40,227 nucleotides of DNA from the NCBI RefSeq assembly GCF_902497625.1, contig NZ_CABVGX010000052.1, positions 1 to 40,227 on the forward strand. The letters are read 5' to 3'. Positions 8,656 through 15,107 of this stretch are shown piece after piece. The stretch's first letter is position 1; every line of letters starts with the position of its first letter. This DNA is from Pseudomonas fluorescens. GTDB taxonomy: Bacteria > Pseudomonadota > Gammaproteobacteria > Pseudomonadales > Pseudomonadaceae. The notes under the pieces are model-generated. The model was not told the DNA's origin. It did no database searches and worked only from the letters and a program-made list of their open reading frames with translations. The translations under genes and the position numbers were made by a program.

Positions 8656-8820
8656 TCTGATCGAACACAGCAGTTTTCAGCCCGAGTGGTCCGTTAAGCT
8701 AAACCCCCGCCGCCAGCCTGTTTCGACGCAAGCCTCGCATATCTGCCCTGCTCACTGGAGCGGGACGGGCTACGCCTGTTACCATTCGCGCTTTGTTTTA
8801 TCTTCATTTCGAGACTTGCC

Positions 8821-10302
8821 ATGACCACCGTCCGCACGCGCATCGCGCCATCGCCTACCGGGGACCCCCACGTAGGTACCGCTTACATCGCATTGTTCAA
8901 CTATTGCTTTGCCAAGCAGCACGGCGGCGAGTTCATCCTGCGGATCGAAGACACTGATCAACTGCGCTCGACCCGCGAGTCCGAGCAGCAGATTTTCGAC
9001 GCGCTGCGCTGGTTGGGCATCGACTGGAGCGAAGGCCCGGACGTCGGCGGCCCACACGGTCCGTATCGGCAAAGCGAGCGCGGCGATATTTATCAAAAGT
9101 ACTGCCAGCAACTGGTCGAAATGGGTCATGCCTTCCCGTGCTTCTGCACCGCAGAAGAGCTGGATCAGATGCGCGCCGAGCAACAGGCTCGTGGCGAAAC
9201 GCCGCGTTATGACGGTCGTGCGCTGCTGCTGTCGAAGGAAGAAGTCGCTCGTCGCCTGGCCGCCGGCGAGCCGCATGTCATTCGCATGAAAGTGCCGAGT
9301 GAAGGCGTCTGCGTGGTGCCGGACATGCTCCGTGGCGACGTCGAGATCCCGTGGGACCGCATGGACATGCAGGTGCTGATGAAGACCGATGGTCTGCCGA
9401 CGTACTTCCTCGCCAACGTGGTCGATGACCATTTGATGGGCATCACCCACGTATTGCGGGGTGAGGAATGGCTGCCTTCGGCGCCGAAACTGATTCTGCT
9501 CTACGAGTACTTTGGCTGGGAACAACCAGAGCTGTGCTACATGCCGCTGCTGCGTAACCCGGACAAGAGCAAGTTGTCCAAGCGCAAGAACCCGACCTCG
9601 GTAACGTTCTACGAGCGCATGGGCTTCATGCCCGAAGCGATGCTCAACTACCTGGGTCGCATGGGCTGGTCGATGCCGGATGAGCGCGAAAAGTTCTCGT
9701 TGCAGGAAATGGTCGAGCACTTTGACTTGAGTCGCGTGTCCCTCGGCGGACCGATTTTCGACATCGAGAAACTGTCCTGGCTCAACGGCCAGTGGCTGCG
9801 CGACCTGCCGGTCGAAGAGTTCGCTTCGCGCCTGCAAACCTGGGCGCTGAACCCCGACTACATGATGAAAATCGCCCCGCATGTACAGGGTCGTGTCGAA
9901 ACCTTCAGCCAGGTCGCACCATTGGCGGGTTTCTTCTTTGCCGGTGGCGTGAATCCCGATGCCAAGCTGTTTGAATCGAAAAAGCTCTCGGGCGATCAGG
10001 TTCGTCAGTTGATGCAGTTGATTTTGTGGAAGCTGGAAAGCCTGCGTCAGTGGGAGAAGGACAGCATCACCGCGACGATTCAGGCGGTGGTCGAATCCCT
10101 GGAGCTGAAATTGCGTGACGCCATGCCACTGATGTTTGCCTCGATTACCGGCCAGGCCAGTTCGGTTTCGGTGCTGGATGCGATGGAAATTCTCGGCCCG
10201 GACTTGACGCGTTTCCGTCTGCGCCAGGCCATCGACTTGCTCGGTGGCGTGTCGAAGAAGGAAAACAAGGAGTGGGAAAAACTGCTGGCGAACATCGCCT
10301 GA
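8821..10302 (+). CDS. gltX: Glutamyl-tRNA synthetase
   Basis: A 493-residue class I aminoacyl-tRNA synthetase that charges tRNA-Glu. The HIGH motif appears as HVGT (residues 17-20, in APSPTGDPHVGTAY) and the KMSKS motif as KLSKR starting at K251. The N-terminal Rossmann fold, the conserved ILRIEDTDQLRSTRES strand and the C-terminal helical anticodon-binding part are all present, and length is normal for a proteobacterial discriminating-type GluRS. It lies just upstream of a tRNA unit that includes two tRNA-Glu genes, a suggestive but probably separately transcribed neighbour because a promoter and a REP pair intervene. Confidence 0.98.
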   Translation: MTTVRTRIAPSPTGDPHVGTAYIALFNYCFAKQHGGEFILRIEDTDQLRSTRESEQQIFDALRWLGIDWSEGPDVGGPHGPYRQSERGDIYQKYCQQLVEMGHAFPCFCTAEELDQMRAEQQARGETPRYDGRALLLSKEEVARRLAAGEPHVIRMKVPSEGVCVVPDMLRGDVEIPWDRMDMQVLMKTDGLPTYFLANVVDDHLMGITHVLRGEEWLPSAPKLILLYEYFGWEQPELCYMPLLRNPDKSKLSKRKNPTSVTFYERMGFMPEAMLNYLGRMGWSMPDEREKFSLQEMVEHFDLSRVSLGGPIFDIEKLSWLNGQWLRDLPVEEFASRLQTWALNPDYMMKIAPHVQGRVETFSQVAPLAGFFFAGGVNPDAKLFESKKLSGDQVRQLMQLILWKLESLRQWEKDSITATIQAVVESLELKLRDAMPLMFASITGQASSVSVLDAMEILGPDLTRFRLRQAIDLLGGVSKKENKEWEKLLANIA

Positions 10303-10327
10303 CTCCACTTAAGGCCACCTAATTACA

Positions 10328-10474
10328 TCGTTCCCATGTAGCAGCTGCCGCAGGCTGCGTCGGGTTGCGCAGCAACCTCTTGCCCGCGCCACAATCTATC
10401 TGAAAGGTCGGAGCGCCTGTAAGGCGACCGCTGCGCGTCGAACGCAGCCTCCGGCAGCTGCTACAGGGAACGCA
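10328..10474. repeat. REP pair, GTAGCAGCTGCCGAAGGCTGC family
   Basis: A forward copy, TGTAGCAGCTGCCGCAGGCT (from 10337), and a reverse copy, GCAGCCTCCGGCAGCTGCTA (10441-10468), face each other. Both are flanked by GTTCCC/GGGAAC, extending the inverted repeat beyond the REP cores. It fills most of the 299-base gap between gltX and the tRNA unit. Confidence 0.85.
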
Positions 10475-10551
10475 TCACCCCGACATTACGGGGGCGGGCG
10501 GTAAGTGATTGTTATGTCGGCAAAAAACTTTAGAAATTGTTAAAAATAAGT

Positions 10552-10580
10552 TTGACACACTCCTGAAGCGCCATTAAGAT
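10552..10580 (+). promoter_or_regulatory. Strong sigma-70 promoter of the Ala-Glu-Ala-Glu tRNA unit
   Basis: A perfect -35 TTGACA (10552-10557), a 17-base spacer and a -10 TAAGAT (10575-10580), followed by the GC-rich segment TCGCCCCGTC. That discriminator pattern is typical of stable-RNA promoters under stringent control. An AT-rich stretch with A/T runs just upstream may act as an UP element. Confidence 0.88.
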
Positions 10581-10601
10581 TCGCCCCGTCCTCAGCGATG
10601 A

Positions 10602-10677
10602 GGGGCTTTAGCTCAGCTGGGAGAGCGCCTGCATGGCATGCAGGAGGTCAGCGGTTCGATCCCGCTAAGCTCCACCA
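10602..10677 (+). tRNA. tRNA-Ala (anticodon GGC), copy 1
   Basis: A 76-nt cloverleaf with encoded CCA. The acceptor arms are GGGGCTT and AAGCTCC, the anticodon stem-loop is CCTGC-ATGGCAT-GCAGG giving GGC, and the T loop is TTCGATC. First gene of the four-tRNA unit, identical to copy 2. Confidence 0.97.
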
Positions 10678-10684
10678 ATTTACA

Positions 10685-10736
10685 CTTCAAGGTCTGGCCA
10701 CACCGGTCTTGAAGCGATCAACACTCAGCGTTGATC
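10685..10736 (+). other. Two hairpins in the tRNA-Ala/tRNA-Glu spacer, copy 1
   Basis: Hairpin 1 pairs CTTCAAGG (10685-10692) with TCTTGAAG (10707-10714), with an inner CTGG/CCGG stem and a CCACA loop. Hairpin 2 pairs GATCAAC (10716-10722) with GTTGATC (10730-10736). They probably fold in the precursor RNA and may guide processing; the role is inference. Confidence 0.65.
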
Positions 10737-10756
10737 TGGTGTATAGAAGGGTTTGC

Positions 10757-10832
10757 GTCCCCTTCGTCTAGTGGCCTAGGACACCGCCCTTTCACGGCGG
10801 TAACAGGGGTTCGAGTCCCCTAGGGGACGCCA
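10757..10832 (+). tRNA. tRNA-Glu (anticodon TTC), copy 1
   Basis: A 76-nt cloverleaf with encoded CCA. The acceptor arms are GTCCCCT and AGGGGAC, and the anticodon stem-loop CCGCC-CTTTCAC-GGCGG gives TTC. Identical to copy 2. Confidence 0.97.
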
Positions 10833-10885
10833 GTTTTACAGAAGTGATATTGCAAGATGTCACTCCGCCGCGAGGCGAAAAATCC

Positions 10886-10961
10886 GGGGCTTTAGCTCAG
10901 CTGGGAGAGCGCCTGCATGGCATGCAGGAGGTCAGCGGTTCGATCCCGCTAAGCTCCACCA
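10886..10961 (+). tRNA. tRNA-Ala (anticodon GGC), copy 2
   Basis: Identical to the tRNA 284 bases upstream, with the same acceptor arms and GGC anticodon. No separate promoter of comparable quality is visible in the 53 bases before it, so it is probably read from the promoter at 10552. Confidence 0.97.
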
Positions 10962-10968
10962 ATTTACA

Positions 10969-11020
10969 GTTCAAGGTCTGGCCACACCGGCCTTGAATCG
11001 ATCAGCTCTCAGCACTGATC
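10969..11020 (+). other. Two hairpins in the tRNA-Ala/tRNA-Glu spacer, copy 2
   Basis: These correspond position by position to the hairpins in copy 1. Hairpin 1 is GTTCAAGG/CCTTGAAT and hairpin 2 is GATCAG/CTGATC. The spacer has diverged, but the changes mostly keep the pairing: an A-T pair became G-C, a G-T wobble became G-C, and a C-G became G-T. Confidence 0.62.
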
Positions 11021-11040
11021 AGTTGTACAGAAGGTTTTGC

Positions 11041-11116
11041 GTCCCCTTCGTCTAGTGGCCTAGGACACCGCCCTTTCACGGCGGTAACAGGGGTTCGAGT
11101 CCCCTAGGGGACGCCA
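11041..11116 (+). tRNA. tRNA-Glu (anticodon TTC), copy 2
   Basis: Identical to copy 1, 284 bases downstream of it. Last gene of the unit, followed by a terminator. Confidence 0.97.
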
Positions 11117-11141
11117 CGATTACCCGCTCTGCGGGATTTAT

Positions 11142-11175
11142 AAGGGTCATTCAATTATTGAATGGCCCTTTTGTT
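11142..11175 (+). terminator. Terminator of the Ala-Glu tRNA unit
   Basis: AAGGGTCATTCAA pairs with TTGAATGGCCCTT around an ATT-rich loop (11142-11172), followed by TTTTGTTTG. One G-T mismatch-type pair interrupts the stem. It lies about 25 bases after the last tRNA. Confidence 0.85.
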
Positions 11176-11244
11176 TGTCTGGCGTTTGGCCAAATCCCCC
11201 TCGATCTTTCAAACTGTGCTTCAGACCAGCGGTCACAGTCATGA

Positions 11245-11290
11245 CTTGCGAAAAATTATTATGCGGATAATATTCTAATCGTAATATTCG
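11245..11290 (+). promoter_or_regulatory. AT-rich repeat region upstream of the TetR gene, possible operator
   Basis: An inverted repeat TATTAT-GCGG-ATAATA is followed by a direct repeat of TAATATTC separated by 6 bases, just before the GGAGG ribosome site of the TetR-type gene. Self-repressing TetR genes usually carry a symmetric site in this place. That this is the operator is inference. Confidence 0.4.
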
Positions 11291-11299
11291 GAGGCAACG

Positions 11300-11839
11300 A
11301 TGAACGATAAAAAAGCTCAAACCCGTGAACGCATTCTCAAGGCCGCCAGTGCAGCATTGATTCAGCGTGGTCCGGCTGAGCCGAGCGTGGGCGAAGTGAT
11401 GGGGGCAGCCGGCCTGACTGTCGGTGGCTTCTACGCTCATTTCGAAAGCAAGGACGCGATGATGCTGGAAGCGTTCAAGCAGCTGCTGGGTCACCGCCGT
11501 GGCTTGATCGCTGACATGGACGCTGATTTGACCGGTGAAGAACGTCGGGCCTTGGTCGCTGCGTTTTACCTGTCCCGCAAGCACCGCGACTCTTCCGACT
11601 CTGCCTGCCCGATTCCCGCGTCTGTGGGTGAGCTGGGCCGTCTGCCGGATGCGTTTCGGGTGGCCTTGAATGAGCACGTTGAATTGATGGTCGCGCAGTT
11701 GGCGGCCAGCCCGGAAGACACCGAAAAAGCCCTGGCTGACATGGCATTGATGGTGGGTGGTTTGGCCCTGGCCCGCGCGTTGGGACCGGGTGATTTATCT
11801 GATCGATTGCTGCGCGCCGCCAAATCGGCGGTGCTATGA
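11300..11839 (+). CDS. TetR/AcrR-family transcriptional regulator
   Basis: A 179-residue one-component repressor. The N-terminal DNA-binding domain spans about residues 5-55, with the TetR signature TRERILKAASAALIQRG and recognition-helix region GLTVGGFYAHFESKDAMMLEA. The rest is an Ala/Leu-rich ligand-binding and dimer domain. Start ATG 11300 has GGAGG 6 bases upstream. The alpha/beta hydrolase gene starts 31 bases after its stop on the same strand, so they likely form an operon in which the regulator controls itself and the hydrolase. The ligand is unknown. Confidence 0.9.
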   Translation: MNDKKAQTRERILKAASAALIQRGPAEPSVGEVMGAAGLTVGGFYAHFESKDAMMLEAFKQLLGHRRGLIADMDADLTGEERRALVAAFYLSRKHRDSSDSACPIPASVGELGRLPDAFRVALNEHVELMVAQLAASPEDTEKALADMALMVGGLALARALGPGDLSDRLLRAAKSAVL

Positions 11840-11870
11840 CCTGAAGGCATCGGCCTGAGGAGTGAGAGCG

Positions 11871-12704
11871 ATGGGCACGTTAAAGTGGGTTCGTGGCGTT
11901 AATGGCACCTTGGGCTGGTTTGCACCGCAATTGGTCGCGAGCAAGATGCGACTGGCGTTCATGAAGCCGCGAGACCTGCCGCCCCGTGACTGGGAGTTGC
12001 CACTGCTGGCCCAATCCGAACGCATCACCCTGCGTTTCGGGCTGTCGGCCTTGCGTTGGGGACAAGGCCCGGCGGTGTTGCTGATGCACGGTTGGGAAGG
12101 GCGCCCGACGCAGTTTGCCAGTCTCATCACCGCACTGGTCGACGCCGGTTACACCGTAGTCGCGCTGGACGGCCCGGCGCACGGCCGTTCACCCGGTCGC
12201 GAAGCCAATGTCGTGCTGTTCGCTCGTGCGATGCTCGAAGCTGCCGCTGAACTGCCGCCGCTGCAAGCCGTCATCGGCCACTCCATGGGCGGCGCCAGTG
12301 CGATGCTCGCCGTGCAACTGGGTTTGCGCACCGAAACCCTGGTGACCATCGCCGCCCCGGCGCGAATTCTCGGCGTGTTGCGCGGGTTTGCACGCTACGT
12401 GCGGTTGCCCCCGAAAGCGCGTTCGGCGTTCATCCGCCAGGTCGAGAACGATGCCGGCATGCGCGCCGCTACGCTGGATGTCGCGCACTATCAACTCGAT
12501 ATGCCCGGCCTCATTGTTCACGCCGAAGACGACAAGCTCGTCGGGGTCAAAGAGTCGCAATTGATCCATGAAGCCTGGTTCGACAGCCGTTTGCTGCGTC
12601 TGGAAGAGGGTGGGCATCAGCGCGTGCTGGCAGATCCTCGGGTGATTGATGGCGTGTTATCACTGCTGGCGGGACGCAGCCTGCAATCGCGCCAATCGGC
12701 CTGA
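11871..12704 (+). CDS. Alpha/beta hydrolase
   Basis: A 277-residue alpha/beta-fold hydrolase, probably an esterase or lipase-like enzyme acting in the cytosol. The nucleophile S138 lies in the elbow GHSMGG. The oxyanion-hole loop is LLMHGWEG at about residues 71-77, the acid is probably D220 or D221 in VHAEDDKLV, and H249 in EGGHQRVL completes the triad. I chose ATG 11871 because AGGAG lies about 8 bases before it; the in-frame GTG at 11862 overlaps that ribosome site. There is no signal peptide. Substrate cannot be named. It follows a TetR gene that probably controls it. Confidence 0.88.
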   Translation: MGTLKWVRGVNGTLGWFAPQLVASKMRLAFMKPRDLPPRDWELPLLAQSERITLRFGLSALRWGQGPAVLLMHGWEGRPTQFASLITALVDAGYTVVALDGPAHGRSPGREANVVLFARAMLEAAAELPPLQAVIGHSMGGASAMLAVQLGLRTETLVTIAAPARILGVLRGFARYVRLPPKARSAFIRQVENDAGMRAATLDVAHYQLDMPGLIVHAEDDKLVGVKESQLIHEAWFDSRLLRLEEGGHQRVLADPRVIDGVLSLLAGRSLQSRQSA

Positions 12705-12752
12705 GCATCCGTTACACTGCCCCGGTCGTAATAATCTGACCGGGAGTGGGGC

Positions 12753-13202
12753 ATGGGCTGGGATCGGGTAACGCCTTTTATCATTGATCTGGAAGTGGCT
12801 GCCGAGGACATCGACGGTCTGGGTCACGCCAACAATGCCGTGTACGTGACCTGGCTCGAGCGCTGCGCCTGGCGTCATTCGCAGCGGCTCGGGCTGGATC
12901 TGGTCGAGTACCGGCGCCTTGATCGGGCGATGGCCGTGGTGCGCCATGAGATCGATTATCTGGCAGCGGCCTATGAAGGCGACGAACTGCAATTGGCCAC
13001 CTGGATTGTCGATTGGGACCAGCGCCTGAAGATGACCCGCCACTTCCAGCTCAAACGCCCCCGCGACAACACCACACTGCTGCGTGCGCAAACCACGTTT
13101 GTCTGCATCGAATTGTCCTCAGGCAAGCCCAAGCGCATGCCGGTCGAATTCATCGAAGGTTATGGTCCGGCGTTGCAAGCTCCTGCAGAGATAAACCTGT
13201 AA
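12753..13202 (+). CDS. Hotdog-fold acyl-CoA thioesterase (4HBT family)
   Basis: A 149-residue single-domain hotdog protein that should hydrolyse an acyl-CoA thioester. The 4-hydroxybenzoyl-CoA thioesterase/YbgC-type signature is visible: D21 and H25 in DGLGHANNAVYVTWLE, followed by the conserved YLAAAYEGDELQLATWI strand pair. A GGGAG ribosome site precedes ATG 12753. It lies 48 bases after the hydrolase and 33 before dusC on the same strand, so the genes may be co-transcribed. Chain-length preference is unknown. Confidence 0.88.
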   Translation: MGWDRVTPFIIDLEVAAEDIDGLGHANNAVYVTWLERCAWRHSQRLGLDLVEYRRLDRAMAVVRHEIDYLAAAYEGDELQLATWIVDWDQRLKMTRHFQLKRPRDNTTLLRAQTTFVCIELSSGKPKRMPVEFIEGYGPALQAPAEINL

Positions 13203-13235
13203 ACTGCCGCACGTTTTTCGTCGAGTGTGTTTTCC

Positions 13236-14195
13236 ATGCAAATTGCTTTGGCGCCCATGGAGGGGTTGGTCGACAACATCCTGCGCGACGTCCTGACTCG
13301 CGTCGGCGGCATCGATTGGTGTGTGACCGAGTTCATCCGCATCAACGATCAGTTGCTCACGCCAGCTTACTTTCACAAATTTGGTCCTGAGTTGCTGACG
13401 GGTTCGCGCACGGCATCTGGTGTGCCTTTGCGCGTGCAATTACTCGGTTCCGATCCAGTGTGCCTGGCAGAAAACGCAGCGCTAGCTTGCGAGCTCGGTT
13501 CCGAAGTCATTGACCTGAACTTCGGTTGCCCGGCGAAGACCGTCAACAAGTCCCGCGGCGGGGCGGTGTTGCTCAAGGAGCCCGAGCTGCTCAATCAAAT
13601 CGTCGAGCACGTACGCCGCGCCGTTCCCGCGCACATACCGGTTACCGCCAAAATGCGCTTGGGTTTCGACAGCCCCGACGGTGCGCTGGTGTGTGCCACA
13701 GCGCTGGCCGAAGGCGGCGCGGCGCACATTGTGGTGCATGCGCGGACTAAAACCGACGGTTATAAACCGCCGGCGCATTGGGAATGGATTCCTCGCGTGC
13801 AGGACGTGGTCAAGGTGCCGGTGTTCGCCAACGGCGATATCTGGAGCGTCGAAGACTGGCGCCGTTGCCGTGAAATCAGCGGTGTGGAAGACATCATGCT
13901 CGGTCGCGGACTGGTGTCGCGTCCGGACCTGGCCAGGCAGATCGCCGCTGCAAGGGCAGGTGAAGAAGTCGTCGAAATGACCTGGGCTGAATTGCTGCCG
14001 TTGCTTCAGGACTTCTGGCTGCAAGCAAAGGCCCAGATGACCGCGCGCCAGTCGCCCGGTCGTCTGAAGCAATGGCTGGCCATGTTGACCCGCAATTACC
14101 CCGAAGCGGTAGAGCTGTTCACCGTGCTTCGACGTGAAACCGAACTGGAACAGGTCTCGCGTTTGCTGGGTTTGTCAGTGGCGGAAGCGGCCTGA
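13236..14195 (+). CDS. dusC: tRNA-dihydrouridine synthase C
   Basis: A 319-residue FMN-dependent enzyme that reduces uridine to dihydrouridine in the D loop of tRNA; the DusC class acts on U16. The N-terminal TIM barrel begins MQIALAPMEGLVD, and the catalytic Cys falls at residue 98 in LNFGCPAKTVNKSRGGA, the same number as in E. coli DusC. The phosphate-binding part includes ANGDIWS and MLGRGL. I start at ATG 13236, where homologs begin, rather than at GTG 13227. The ribosome site is weak. The class (C rather than A or B) rests on my recognition of the N-terminus and length. Confidence 0.9.
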   Translation: MQIALAPMEGLVDNILRDVLTRVGGIDWCVTEFIRINDQLLTPAYFHKFGPELLTGSRTASGVPLRVQLLGSDPVCLAENAALACELGSEVIDLNFGCPAKTVNKSRGGAVLLKEPELLNQIVEHVRRAVPAHIPVTAKMRLGFDSPDGALVCATALAEGGAAHIVVHARTKTDGYKPPAHWEWIPRVQDVVKVPVFANGDIWSVEDWRRCREISGVEDIMLGRGLVSRPDLARQIAAARAGEEVVEMTWAELLPLLQDFWLQAKAQMTARQSPGRLKQWLAMLTRNYPEAVELFTVLRRETELEQVSRLLGLSVAEAA

Positions 14196-14215
14196 AAAAA
14201 TTTTTCGAACGATCT

Positions 14216-14243
14216 CTTGAAAAGAAATCAGCGATCCTTATCT
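14216..14243 (+). promoter_or_regulatory. Sigma-32 (RpoH) heat-shock promoter of ibpA
   Basis: CTTGAAA (14216-14222), a 13-base spacer and CCTTATCT (14236-14243) match the sigma-32 consensus CTTGAAA / CCCCATnT in elements and spacing. Transcription would start near 14250, leaving a leader of about 64 bases before ATG 14314. Confidence 0.82.
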
Positions 14244-14249
14244 AGGGGT

Positions 14250-14316
14250 TACGCGATGCCGAATTCGGGTCGCGGAGAAAAAAACTTGCTGATTGTTTTC
14301 AGGAGATTTAATCATG
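14250..14316 (+). ncRNA. Short ROSE-like RNA thermometer in the ibpA leader
   Basis: Hairpin 1: CGCGA (14252-14256) pairs with TCGCG (14270-14274) and CCGAA with TTCGG (14259-14268). Hairpin 2: the anti-Shine-Dalgarno TTGCT (14286-14290) pairs with AGGA (14301-14304), leaving a bulged G, the hallmark of ROSE elements. The C before TTGCT pairs with G after AGGA, and the preceding A's pair with TTT. At low temperature this would hide the ribosome site. Short ROSE-like thermometers before ibpA are established in Pseudomonas. Confidence 0.82.
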
Positions 14317-14760
14317 ACTACTGCATTTTCCATGGCCCCGCTGTTCCGTTCCTCGGTAGGTTTCGACCGTTTCAACGACCTGTTCGAAACTGCCCTGCGC
14401 AACGAGCCAGGCAGCAGCTACCCTCCTTACAACGTTGAAAAACATGGCGATGATCAGTACCGCATTGTCGTAGCCGCTGCGGGCTTCCAGGAAGAAGACC
14501 TGGAACTGCAAGTGGAAAAAGGTGTGCTGACCATCAGCGGTGGCAAGCGCGATACCACTGAAGGCGTGACCTTCCTGCATCAAGGCATCGCGCAACGCGC
14601 TTTCAAGCTGTCGTTCCGTCTGGCGGATCATATCGAAATCAAGACTGCCGACCTGCGCAACGGCTTGCTGAGCATTGATCTGCTGCGAGTGATTCCGGAA
14701 GAGGCTAAAGCCAAACGCATCCCGATCAACGGGACGGAAAAGCCCGCGCTGCAGCACTAA
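14314..14760 (+). CDS. ibpA: Small heat-shock protein, IbpA type (Hsp20)
   Basis: A 148-residue ATP-independent holdase chaperone that coats unfolding proteins in aggregates and passes them to the DnaK/ClpB machinery. The N-terminus MTTAFSMAPLFRSSVGFDRF is IbpA-like. The alpha-crystallin domain spans about residues 35-125 (YNVEKHGDDQYRIVVAAAGF through RNGLLSIDLLR). The usual C-terminal I-x-I anchor appears as RIPIN. ATG 14314 follows AGGAG by 9 bases; that ribosome site is the part folded into the thermometer. It has double control, by sigma-32 at transcription and by RNA melting at translation, and its own terminator. Confidence 0.95.
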   Translation: MTTAFSMAPLFRSSVGFDRFNDLFETALRNEPGSSYPPYNVEKHGDDQYRIVVAAAGFQEEDLELQVEKGVLTISGGKRDTTEGVTFLHQGIAQRAFKLSFRLADHIEIKTADLRNGLLSIDLLRVIPEEAKAKRIPINGTEKPALQH

Positions 14761-14774
14761 GCGTGAGCGAGAAA

Positions 14775-14799
14775 AAGGGCGCCATTGGCGCCCTTTTTT
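14775..14799 (+). terminator. Rho-independent terminator of ibpA
   Basis: GGGCGCC (14777-14783), loop ATT, GGCGCCC (14787-14793), then six T's. It starts 14 bases after the ibpA stop. Confidence 0.95.
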
Positions 14800-14817
14800 A
14801 TTGCCTGAAATCGCGCT

Positions 14818-15075
14818 CTGTAGCAGCTGCCGAGCCTGCGAGGCTGCGTCCACCTGTAGCAGCTGCCGAGCCTGCGAGGCTGCGTTCGGCGGCGAAGCCG
14901 TCGTAAACCCGTCAACCTCAGGGCTGCCGGAAACGCTGAGATCGCCAAACGACGACGGCTTCGCCGCCGGACGCAGCCTCGCGGGCTCGGCAGCTGCTAC
15001 AGGTGGGCGCAGCCTCGCGGACTCGGCAGCTGCTACAGGTGGACGCAGCCTCGCAGGCTCGGCAGCTGCTACGGG
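14818..15075. repeat. REP cluster, GTAGCAGCTGCC family, two forward and three reverse units
   Basis: Forward units start at about 14819 and 14855. Three reverse units end at about 15002, 15038 and 15072, the last two being close to exact 36-base tandem copies. The centre carries the longer complementary arms GGCGGCGAAGCCGTCGT and ACGACGGCTTCGCCGCC, so the whole cluster can fold back on itself. It fills the gap between the ibpA terminator and the convergent PAS-GGDEF-EAL gene. No coding potential is evident. Confidence 0.85.
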
Positions 15076-15107
15076 TGGGCGTAGGGGCGATGACGAGGTT
15101 CGGCAGG

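Noticed and set aside
8779..10308. Minus-strand open frame of 509 codons opposite gltX
   Set aside because: gltX is complete with HIGH and KMSKS motifs; the antisense frame is His/Arg/Gln-rich and lacks a recognisable domain.
10552..11175. A tRNA-associated integration site or genomic island
   Set aside because: Both sides are core genes, no integrase is present, and the repeats are whole tRNA genes rather than att-type 3' fragments.
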